From Trichomonas tenax (Eukaryota > Parabasalia > Trichomonadida > Trichomonadidae), in NCBI GenBank assembly GCA_023091735.1, contig JALKBU010000521.1, positions 1-35,501 of the forward strand: a DNA stretch of 35,501 nucleotides, given 5' to 3'. Below, piece after piece: positions 27,559 through 35,501 of this stretch. Within the stretch, counting starts at the first letter, position 1, and the number at the start of each line of letters is the position of its first letter. The position numbers and the translations under genes were made by a program. Below the pieces are notes generated by a model. That model was not told where the DNA came from. It was given only the letters and a program-made list of their open reading frames with translations, and searched no databases.

Positions 27559-30500
27559 TTATGGAGTAACGAGATATGTGACAACTGTTCCATTCTTGAT
27601 TTCTATCTGTCCTCTCTCCTTAATCTTGAAGTCGCCACCGTAGATGAGTTCGTAGACGGCACGAGAGATGTGGACCTGCATAGGAACACCGTGGTGCTCC
27701 ATCTGCTGGGCCATGTTGATTGTTGGGCCGAGAATCTCGAATGTTGGTTTACCACTGCCGAGAACACCTGCAACAAGAGGACCACCTGTATTGATACCAA
27801 CTCTGATCTGGAGGGATTGTCCTGTTTCTTCGTTGACAACACCGACAGATGAAATGGCTTCAAGGCCGAAGGATACGATTTCCTTAGCATGGACAGCTGG
27901 TTGGTTGATTTCTGCGAAAATACCACCAGCAGCCATGTAGCAGTCACCGATGCACTTGATCTTTGTCATTGTTGGGAATGAGGCAACTTTAGCATCGAAT
28001 TCCTTATAGAGTCTGTTCAAGATTTCCATGACTCTGTTTGCAGGAAGTGAGCCACACCATGGTGTAAAGGAAATGATATCCATGAAGACGACAGAAGCAG
28101 ATTGGACAGAGAATGAGATGTTCTTTTCGCCCTGCTGGACGCGTCTAACGAGCTTAGCTGGGAGAATGGATTCAAGAAGCTTATCACTCTTTGCGCGCTC
28201 TTCGGAGATGAGTGTGTTGTATCTCACATTCTGCGTGATATCCTTGAAGAGATAAGCAGTGACTTGGTTGAATGACAAGCTCTTGATGTTGAGGTTGAAC
28301 TTAGTGTTCGTTGGGTCGTTGTATGTGATTTCTTCTTCTTGCGGTGGCTGCCTCTTGATGTTAACCATTGAGCCCTCGAAGGCTGGCAAGTTCATGAAGT
28401 CTGATATCTTCATTCCTATCAGATTCGTCTGGAACATGCGCTGGCCCTGCGTGTTGACAGATGAAATCACACCACTTTCGTCGACAATGATAAGTGGATC
28501 TGGAAGCTGAACTAACACTTCATCGAAGAATTGCTTGTTCAGCAATGTGCTGTCGCCCTTGATGGACTTGAAGTTGCCACCAAGAACGTTGACAATAAGA
28601 GGAATCTGTGTGATTGTTGATGGTGTGCAGTGCAGCAAAAGCTTAAGAGCAAATCTCATGTGAGCTTCCTCGATCTTGAAGTGGTAGATAACATAGAGCT
28701 CGATAAGCAAATCAACAACAAAAATGATGTAAATTACGATAAGCTTAAGAGTTTCTGACTGCAATAGAGACTCCTCGATGAATGGAATGATGTCCTTGAA
28801 GATTGGATGGAAGAATCTATCATAAAGGAATTCTGTTTCGATATCCCAAAGGTTTGTGAGTGTCGTCTCGTTTGGCATGAACATCTGCTGGATTTGTTCA
28901 AGTGGCTGAAGAAGGGACTCGAAGATTATTTCAACAGAGTTGAACAGCATTTCCAAAGAAAGACACTCATAAGACTGTCTCATGTTCTCTGGGACTCTGA
29001 TGTTATTCTTGCAATGGTTCTTTTCATTCTGCTCGGTAATGGCTTCATGGAGTTCTTTGAATGGTTTAGATGAGCCATCTTCCTTACCATATCTAGCATT
29101 GTGGTGGTACTCAAGAGAAACGAGAAGAACCTGCTCAACACGCTGAACGAGCTCTGATCTGTGAAAACCATGGATTGGGAATTCGGCGTTCTCACTCGAA
29201 ATAATGGAGACCATCATCATCATTGAGCACTGGTATGCGAAGGCACCCATCAAGTTGTCCATGTTTGGAGCAGAGTTATGGATTGAATCTGCCATGGTCT
29301 TGAACAACTTGTCGATGAAGTAGATCAACAAGATAGCAAGAATGATAGATAAACACGTGCAGACAATCATAAGGATGGCATCTGAGAACTTGGAGGAAGA
29401 TGAATCGGTTGCTGTAGCGAAAATCTTAAGCATGTTTTCTTCCTGCTTGTTGATTTCAGAATCTTGTTCTGTGTGGCTGACATTCTCAGATTGCTGCTCT
29501 CCCTTCATCATCTTGAATGAGTCGGAAATTCCAGAAACGATGTTCTTTGGAAGAGATGTCATGCACTTGTAAATCGTGAGCTTGTTGATATTGATATGAT
29601 GAATTTCGACGTACAAGAAGACGAGCAAAATAACTGGGAATAATATGTAACACACGATCTGCAAGATGAGCAAAAGCTTTGTGAGATAAGCATGATCGTC
29701 GTCCATGTATCCTGTGATATCAGAAAGACACTGTGATACGGCGTTGGCAACATCAATGGCATTATATGTTGGTGTCACAATCTTTGGATTGGAATAGATT
29801 GTATCATCAAACTCAGAGTCTGTGAGATGGGATAATTGTGTAACAATTTCCATGATACCAACTTGAACTGATGTAACCGATGTCGTGTTGGATGTGGTAT
29901 TCTTAAACTGAACGAAGTTAACGTAATCACCGAACAAGTGATGCCTGGCGCTATTCATGTGTGCATTACCTTGAGCAATAGCACGCAGACCGTTTAGATT
30001 TTGAACAGTTGATGTAAGCTCGTTCAACAAGAATGAGAATTGCTGCGTCAAATTGAATGTTCCACCAAGCGATTCTGGACCGTGATCCATTCCTTCATAG
30101 TTAACGACTGGTGTGAGATTTCTAACTGTATGGATATAGTGAATGCCGAAGCTTGTTGTCATGAACAAAAATGTTCTGAGCATTGAAACACTCTGCAAGT
30201 AATTCAATGGTTCTGAGTGCTGCTTTGTCTTTTTGAAGATCAAAACAGTAGCAAAAATGCAAGGGATTAAGAACAAAACTAAAACAAGGCAGATTCTCTG
30301 AATCGTTGAGTGGAATGTTGATGGAATTCTGAGTGCTTCGATCTGCTTGCGTAAAGCAATTGACTGTTCCATAGATGTTGCATTCTTTTCATCGTACTCA
30401 CCATCCATTTCCATGAAGTTAGACTCAGAGTCTGGATTCTGGCCGACTTGCTGGTTATCAGCAACTTCGAGCTTGCTTGGTAAGTTTGGGAAGTATGTGA

Positions 30501-32187
30501 TACCGAGTTCATGTGCATGATCTGGTTTGACTGTGATACCACGCTGCAAAAGCTTTGATTTTTCGGCCCATTCATTGAACTTCTCATGATCAGCCAAAAC
30601 TTCGAGCATGAGTCTTGCGTAGCTTCTTGCAACGAATCTGGAGTTCGGGTACTGTCTCATGATGTGGTTGTACTCGGCCAATGTGTCTTCGATTGAGTTA
30701 TATGTCAATGTGATGTAAGTACCCATATCGCCGGTGTTACCTTGAATAACAAGATCCCAGATGTGTCTGAGCTTGTTCTTAACCAACTGGACCTTCTTGT
30801 TAAGTCTTGTGAGCTTCTTCTTGAGTTCACTGGAGATGTTTATCTCTCTTGTACGAATGATTGTGATGATTTCTTCCTGAATATGTTTCGAAGTAGCGCC
30901 TTTGAGGTGCAATGACATCATTTGGTGCTGTATCCAACCAATCTTGAGGGTTTCTTCTGGATAAATTGTTGCAAATTTGGCGTAAAGAACCCAAATATTA
31001 ACGTTATCCTGCCAAGCGTTTGTAGCATATGTAAAGATATTCCATGAAATGCATACCGGGTGAGCGTTTGCAAATCCTTGGACGCAGAATTCTGAGAAAT
31101 ATCTTGGAGATTTAACCTTTTCAAATGCATCGGCACTTTCTTCTATTTCATCGAGAAGGAGTAAAATTTTATGCCTCCTGGAGTTGAGAATGAGGATAGA
31201 AACCAAATACATGCAACCCCAAATTGCAACGATTAATATAATTACAACTTCTGTGCCTTTAACTTTAAGGACTTCAAGAATGATGCACCCGATGCAGAGA
31301 AGTAGTCCAGACATAGAGGTAGCCAGAATGATGCTTGAATGTAAGAATGAAATAAAACCACCATCGATGAATGGGATTGAAATGCAAATGAAATATCCAA
31401 CAGCTGTAACACCAAGCAAAACGAGTCTTGGAATCATAGTTAATGCTGTACCTGTTGCGATCAATAATGTATTTACGTTTGTGAGAATGAAAATCATTAA
31501 CTGAGGTCTGCCTAAGACAGACAAAATTGATGTTGGGTTAAATAAGATAGAAGTAGAAGTGATTGTCGCGATAAGCCAAGTGTATATGCAATAGAAGATT
31601 AGTGTTAAGCAAAGTAGTGTAATGCTTGCTGCATGCGATAGCGAAGATTTGCCCATAATCAGCAGGCTGAGCTCTTCACCACCGAGTTGAAATGCAATCG
31701 GATGTAATAGATAACCAAATGTATTTAAGAAAATGTAGATGAATATCGGCACCCAATCAGGTAATTTTGCATTTCGCTTGTAATAGAAAGCGCAATAAAG
31801 CGTAAAAATAAAGAATGCAGCTAATAATCCTACATAAACTCCTAAAAATGGAATTGTGCATTTTTCTCTGATAGCCAGTGGGAATATGTGGAAGAAAACA
31901 CTAAAAAACTGAACAATTGTGGATGACATTGAATTATTTGGCCATAATGAATGGTAGGATACGAAAAATAGAGGTCCCACAAACTGCAAGAGCCTGAATA
32001 TAGACACTACGTTATGCATAATGAACATGCTCGGGCATTGAATGTATACATATGAAATTAAATGGAAGAGAGAATTTCTTGTTTTCTTGTAAACAGACTG
32101 TTCAATCATTCCTGCCCAGCGATTCGTAACGCTCATGCTAAGATTTGAAGAAAAATTTGTAGATCCACGTGAATTATTTCCATCCAT
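27559..32187 (-). CDS. receptor-type class III adenylyl cyclase with PAS domain, trichomonad family
   Basis: A 1542-residue membrane protein. About nine hydrophobic helices fill residues 45-335. A soluble helical stretch (about 340-640, with YPNSRFVARSYARLMLEV) resembles the repeat region of TmcB/TmcC-type protist proteins. A helix at about 655-680, an outer loop with N-glycosylation sequons, and further helices near 860, 970 and 1150 follow. A PAS-like domain (about 1215-1320, LPDPLIIVDESGVISSVN) precedes the cyclase domain (about 1328-1542). Metal-binding Asp1370 (VFMDIISFT) and Asp1415 (KIKCIGDCYMAA) are present, with the adenine-type lysine at 1409 or 1411. The usual Asp before I/V-W-G is Glu1484, and the transition-state Arg (family pattern N-x-x-S-R) is Gln1495 (INMAQQME). 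It probably makes cAMP as a homodimer in response to an external or internal signal. An ACGTGTAAAAT motif lies 17 bases before the ATG. Confidence 0.92.
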   Translation of the reverse strand: MDGNNSRGSTNFSSNLSMSVTNRWAGMIEQSVYKKTRNSLFHLISYVYIQCPSMFIMHNVVSIFRLLQFVGPLFFVSYHSLWPNNSMSSTIVQFFSVFFHIFPLAIREKCTIPFLGVYVGLLAAFFIFTLYCAFYYKRNAKLPDWVPIFIYIFLNTFGYLLHPIAFQLGGEELSLLIMGKSSLSHAASITLLCLTLIFYCIYTWLIATITSTSILFNPTSILSVLGRPQLMIFILTNVNTLLIATGTALTMIPRLVLLGVTAVGYFICISIPFIDGGFISFLHSSIILATSMSGLLLCIGCIILEVLKVKGTEVVIILIVAIWGCMYLVSILILNSRRHKILLLLDEIEESADAFEKVKSPRYFSEFCVQGFANAHPVCISWNIFTYATNAWQDNVNIWVLYAKFATIYPEETLKIGWIQHQMMSLHLKGATSKHIQEEIITIIRTREINISSELKKKLTRLNKKVQLVKNKLRHIWDLVIQGNTGDMGTYITLTYNSIEDTLAEYNHIMRQYPNSRFVARSYARLMLEVLADHEKFNEWAEKSKLLQRGITVKPDHAHELGITYFPNLPSKLEVADNQQVGQNPDSESNFMEMDGEYDEKNATSMEQSIALRKQIEALRIPSTFHSTIQRICLVLVLFLIPCIFATVLIFKKTKQHSEPLNYLQSVSMLRTFLFMTTSFGIHYIHTVRNLTPVVNYEGMDHGPESLGGTFNLTQQFSFLLNELTSTVQNLNGLRAIAQGNAHMNSARHHLFGDYVNFVQFKNTTSNTTSVTSVQVGIMEIVTQLSHLTDSEFDDTIYSNPKIVTPTYNAIDVANAVSQCLSDITGYMDDDHAYLTKLLLILQIVCYILFPVILLVFLYVEIHHININKLTIYKCMTSLPKNIVSGISDSFKMMKGEQQSENVSHTEQDSEINKQEENMLKIFATATDSSSSKFSDAILMIVCTCLSIILAILLIYFIDKLFKTMADSIHNSAPNMDNLMGAFAYQCSMMMMVSIISSENAEFPIHGFHRSELVQRVEQVLLVSLEYHHNARYGKEDGSSKPFKELHEAITEQNEKNHCKNNIRVPENMRQSYECLSLEMLFNSVEIIFESLLQPLEQIQQMFMPNETTLTNLWDIETEFLYDRFFHPIFKDIIPFIEESLLQSETLKLIVIYIIFVVDLLIELYVIYHFKIEEAHMRFALKLLLHCTPSTITQIPLIVNVLGGNFKSIKGDSTLLNKQFFDEVLVQLPDPLIIVDESGVISSVNTQGQRMFQTNLIGMKISDFMNLPAFEGSMVNIKRQPPQEEEITYNDPTNTKFNLNIKSLSFNQVTAYLFKDITQNVRYNTLISEERAKSDKLLESILPAKLVRRVQQGEKNISFSVQSASVVFMDIISFTPWCGSLPANRVMEILNRLYKEFDAKVASFPTMTKIKCIGDCYMAAGGIFAEINQPAVHAKEIVSFGLEAISSVGVVNEETGQSLQIRVGINTGGPLVAGVLGSGKPTFEILGPTINMAQQMEHHGVPMQVHISRAVYELIYGGDFKIKERGQIEIKNGTVVTYLVTP

Positions 32188-32204
32188 TTTAGTTCTTTAA
32201 AAAA

Positions 32205-32215
32205 ACGTGTAAAAT
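32205..32215 (-). promoter_or_regulatory. ACGTGTAAAAT motif upstream of cyclase
   Basis: ACGTG variant of the recurrent motif, 17 bases before the cyclase ATG. A second partial copy, TTGTAAAATG, lies about 15 bases further out. Confidence 0.5.
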
Positions 32216-33433
32216 TTTGTTTGCTTGTAAAATGTGGATTCCTTAAAGAGTATAGTAATTGCAAATTTTTGAATCCGAACGAATTGTTTACAACATTGAA
32301 TTTTAATAAATTTACAACAAATTATATAATAATATCTGAACGCCTAGTAGTTAAGGATGCAAAGATCGTTCAAATATTGAAAAATCGAGAAAATAACAAT
32401 AAAAACATCATTGACAATAGATATCATATTAAGATTAAAGGTGTTCAATAAAATTGAAGATAATTGAAAAGACAAAGTATTCAATTTTGCGCTCCTATTA
32501 TTTTTAATAGAATCTTTTTATAACTATTTTTTTTGCAAAGTAGGTTTTGATTAAAAATACTACAATAAACATATAGTTACTAAATAACAAAGAAAAAGAA
32601 AAGCTTAAAAGAATGATAAGCTTTTTATGATTGAAGACATGTGAAATATAATATGACACGTATAATTGATTTACGTGACAAAATTTATCAAGAAGAAAAA
32701 AATGTAATTTTTTCTTTGTAGAATCGAAATTCCAAGAAGCCCTTTGGGTAGAATAAAAGAAAATAAGATTTTAAGCTCGGAGATTCGTTTAATAATGATC
32801 ATGGTATCTTCTGTAAGCAAGTAATAAGACTTACAATCGTATTCTATGGTATAGCATTTCGTGGGCAGCAGGGTCCGGCGAGATTTAGTAGGAAAACAGC
32901 TAATTTTGAATTTTGCAAATAGCAAATTGAGAGGAAAAAAACATGTATAAGTAAATATATTCCGATAGTTATGCTAGGCAGGAGAGGTGAAAGCGAGGCT
33001 GCTCGTAAAAGAGAGGCCAAAGATAAAGTGAGACGAAGTTTTTTAAAAAATTGATCTAAAAATATTTTGAGAAGAAAAGAATTGAATTGATCTCAGAAAT
33101 ATTTTTATTTTGAAATGCTGACGATTATTATTCAGAATTTTTGAAATATTTACAAATTTTATCGCAAGTCCAAAAAAACTCGCTAAATCGAGCTATTTTC
33201 GTGATTTTCAGGATTATCACAAAATGTCAATACTATTGATGCTATCATTTTGTTATTTTGACGAGGTAAAAATGGAAAATTAAATCTCGAAAATTCCTCG
33301 CTTAATCTATGATTTTTATTTTTCATTTGCAATCTATAGTAGATGCTGAGTATTTTAAGAACACAGAGAAAACAATATTGATATAATAATATAGATAATA
33401 TAGAATATAGATGATTTTTTTAATAATTTATAT
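32216..33433. other. spacer with motif cluster and a small patch of less AT-rich sequence
   Basis: A hairpin with 8-base arms (AAAAGCTT 32599-32606, AAGCTTTT 32618-32625) is followed by GACATGTGAAAT (32636-32647), TGACACGTATAA (32654-32665), TTTACGTGACA (32670-32680) and ACATGTATAA (32941-32950). Between and after them is mildly GC-enriched sequence with only a 27-codon ATG frame (32971-33054, basic, GRRGESEAARKREAKDK). No recognised gene. Confidence 0.5.
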
Positions 33434-34165
33434 TGGAGTTTAATGGAATAAAAAACTTTATTGGAATAAAGGTGACTTTATGCAAATAAAGTGAATTTGG
33501 AATCAAACCCTATTTTGGAATAACCGCCAATTTGGAATAATGACGGTTATTCCATATGCCAAAAATATGTCTAAAAGTGACAAAAATGGAATAATCGATT
33601 GTTTTGGAGTCAAAAAGAATTCGGAATTGGAATCAAAAAAGAATTTGGAATCAAAAGTGGAATAATGGAATTAGGAATCGACCTCAAAATCTCTGTTATA
33701 TAGCAACTTATTAAAAAGTTGTTAGCTAACATCGAGCTTGTTTACATGTCAGTTATTCTTCCACTTTGATTCCACGTTTTTGTTGAAAAGAGAATACATT
33801 GATGCGTGCTATGATATATGCAAGATGACAGCCAATGAATTCTATCGATTGAAAATGTAGTTTTGCTTTAAAATGAAAAGATATCAGAATAAATCACTTC
33901 TAACTTTTCGATTTTTTAATCACTGTTATTGCATATGCTCTATATTTGAAGTGCACATCGATTTTGAATATCCAGGAGATTCCAAATATTTATAGTGCTA
34001 TTAAATACCTGAAATAGATTGAGAAAAATTGCTTCGCCTCAAAGCTCAATTGGCAAAACACTCCAAGCTTTAATGAAGAGGTTTACTGGTTTTACTCGCG
34101 GTAGTCCTTCCTTTTTCCTTTTTACCACAAATTCTGGATGATAATGCTATCTCAATTTGAATTTG
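33434..34165 (-). mobile_element. TIR element, second copy, truncated at one end
   Basis: Begins TGGAGTTTAATGGAATAAA and matches the reverse complement of about 5690-6394 of the first copy with few differences by eye, including the AACTTATTAAAAAGTT block, the motif copy GTTTACATGTCA (33740-33751) and TTTTACCACAAATTCTGGAT near the break. Homology stops at about 34165 and no second terminal repeat follows, so about 330 bases and the other end are absent. It also has an extra block with repeated GGAATCAAAA near 33600-33660. Confidence 0.75.
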
Positions 34166-35501
34166 AAATTTGTACCTTTAGCATCTGGAGAGCGATTCTG
34201 ACGGCTGTACTATTCTAGTATGGAAATTTCAGATATTATATACATATAAGATGATCTTTAATGGCTTGACATCTTAATTTAACGAATTGTCTTGGACTGG
34301 ATTGCAAAATATAATGCATTGGCAACTTTAGATTTTCAAAATTTCTGTCAAATTAAAAAATATTGAATTTTTACATTTTTTTTTTTCAATAAACTTTTTT
34401 CCTTTTGGTCGATTTCAATTTCTCAAAAACGGCTAATAGCCTTGCTTAGCCAGTACTACTGGCCCAGTAGTATGGTGTTCATCAAAGCCATGCCCTGAAT
34501 CAATGATAGAAGTTTCAGTTAAATCTCTTAGGCCAAAGTGAGTTTCCATACCTTTAGGTGAGATTTCAATTTTTACCAGATATCCAAATTAAAATATTTT
34601 ATGCTGCAGTGAACGGAAATGATCCCCCTAAATACAAAAATAGCTGCATTTTCAAAAAAAATTTAATATCAAATTTTCATTATGAAGATATTTGCATTCA
34701 AACTTTAAATACAGATTTCAGTTGATCTTTCTCAGTATAATGCTAAACTTACATAGTTATAACTCATCTTAAATGCTTTACAATCAAATCAAATTATTTT
34801 GAGTTCGGACAAACTATGACCGAGAGAACTTTTTATATACATTGCAAAAAAGATAAATATGCAAATCTATATATAAAACACAATCATATATATATGATAT
34901 ATCAAAAAGATGAAATATAAATCAAGAGATGATCCTAGAAACATGCATCTTTGAGTGCATCAACGCTGTCTATTTTCGATATTTGAGCTTTAATATCTCC
35001 ACAACTAAACTGAGCATAATAAAAATACACACACATAGCATTATGTTATAGTAAGTTGTAATGCGTAATATGCATATTGGCAAAATAAGTGACAAATTTA
35101 ATATCAAATTTCACCTATCGTATAAAAATACAGAATAACCATCATAATATTTATCTAAAGGTAACACATATATGTGTAGATACCATAAAAGTCTTCTCAG
35201 ATAACATTTTGAAATGGTTTCTCTCATTGTGTCATATCGTCATCGGTCAACAATAAGTGATACTAGCTCGGACTATGCATGGCTCTATTGACTAACTATT
35301 GAATAGAATGATACATCATATGCATGTGAATATATTATACCCTATGTCTATCCAATGAATACAAATATATTGTAGTGAAACGCCCTCGTTAATGAGCGCA
35401 TCGTTTGTCACTTTTAAGTAGAAAACATTCCGATTTTTCGATACTACACAACTATTAAGGTGCAATACAATGCATGCAAGCAGTCAAAGACAGCTTTCAT
35501 A
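34166..35501. other. AT-rich spacer to window end
   Basis: No gene seen. A near-perfect hairpin (TACTACTG, 3-base loop, CAGTAGTA) lies at 34454-34472 in a short less AT-rich stretch (about 34430-34570). Confidence 0.6.

Noticed and set aside
32671..32925. 84-codon minus-strand frame
   Set aside because: No recognisable domain. It overlaps a motif cluster at its 3' end rather than its 5' end.
3758..35501. Spliceosomal introns
   Set aside because: I saw no trichomonad-type 5' splice site paired with the ACTAACACACAG branch/3' element, and all intact genes are single open frames.

Overview
This is nuclear DNA of an anaerobic protist, most likely a trichomonad (parabasalid). The pointers are: a BspA-like leucine-rich repeat gene; a 1542-residue multi-membrane receptor-type nucleotide cyclase of the kind expanded in trichomonads; an ADP-forming acetyl-CoA synthetase that begins like trichomonad hydrogenosomal preproteins (ML...RF); initiator-like TCATTTTT elements 10-30 bases before start codons; intron-free genes with short 5' leaders; and very AT-rich spacers. 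I cannot separate Trichomonas from Tritrichomonas or a relative by eye.

Layout. 1-1358: 3' part of a divergent Hsp70 (+) with a Pro/Thr-rich repeat in the interdomain linker. 1400-3748: acetyl-CoA synthetase, ADP-forming (-), with its subdomains in a permuted order. 3749-7633: AT-rich spacer holding a 1.03 kb terminal-inverted-repeat element (5361-6394). 7634-8645: a probable single-pass surface protein (+) with a frame break near its N-terminus. 8646-10519: spacer. 10520-12007: alanine aminotransferase (+). 12510-13454: a GPN-loop GTPase homologue (+) that has lost its nucleotide-binding motifs. 13793-16057: BspA-like LRR pseudogene (+). 16108-18474: cullin (-). 18952-21354: DPE2-type 4-alpha-glucanotransferase pseudogene (-), facing away from a sucrose-transporter-like MFS pseudogene (21615-23001, +). 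23319-26420: importin-beta family karyopherin (-). 26719-27372: single-bromodomain protein (+), divergent from the importin. 27559-32187: receptor-type adenylyl cyclase (-). 32188-35501: spacer with a truncated, inverted copy of the TIR element (33434-34165).

How the parts relate. ACS and ALT belong to pyruvate/alanine/acetate fermentation. The DPE2 and transporter pseudogenes look like a decayed divergent module for disaccharide uptake and cytosolic glucan handling. Cullin, importin, bromodomain protein and the GPN-like protein are housekeeping functions (ubiquitylation, nuclear import, chromatin, RNA polymerase assembly). A recurrent motif, TTTTACATG[T/A]CA or its complement, lies within about 100 bases upstream of most of the intact genes, while ALT and the transporter have initiator-type elements instead. 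The most interesting items are this motif, the pseudo-GTPase, the permuted and apparently hydrogenosome-targeted ACS, and the TIR element that carries a copy of the motif.
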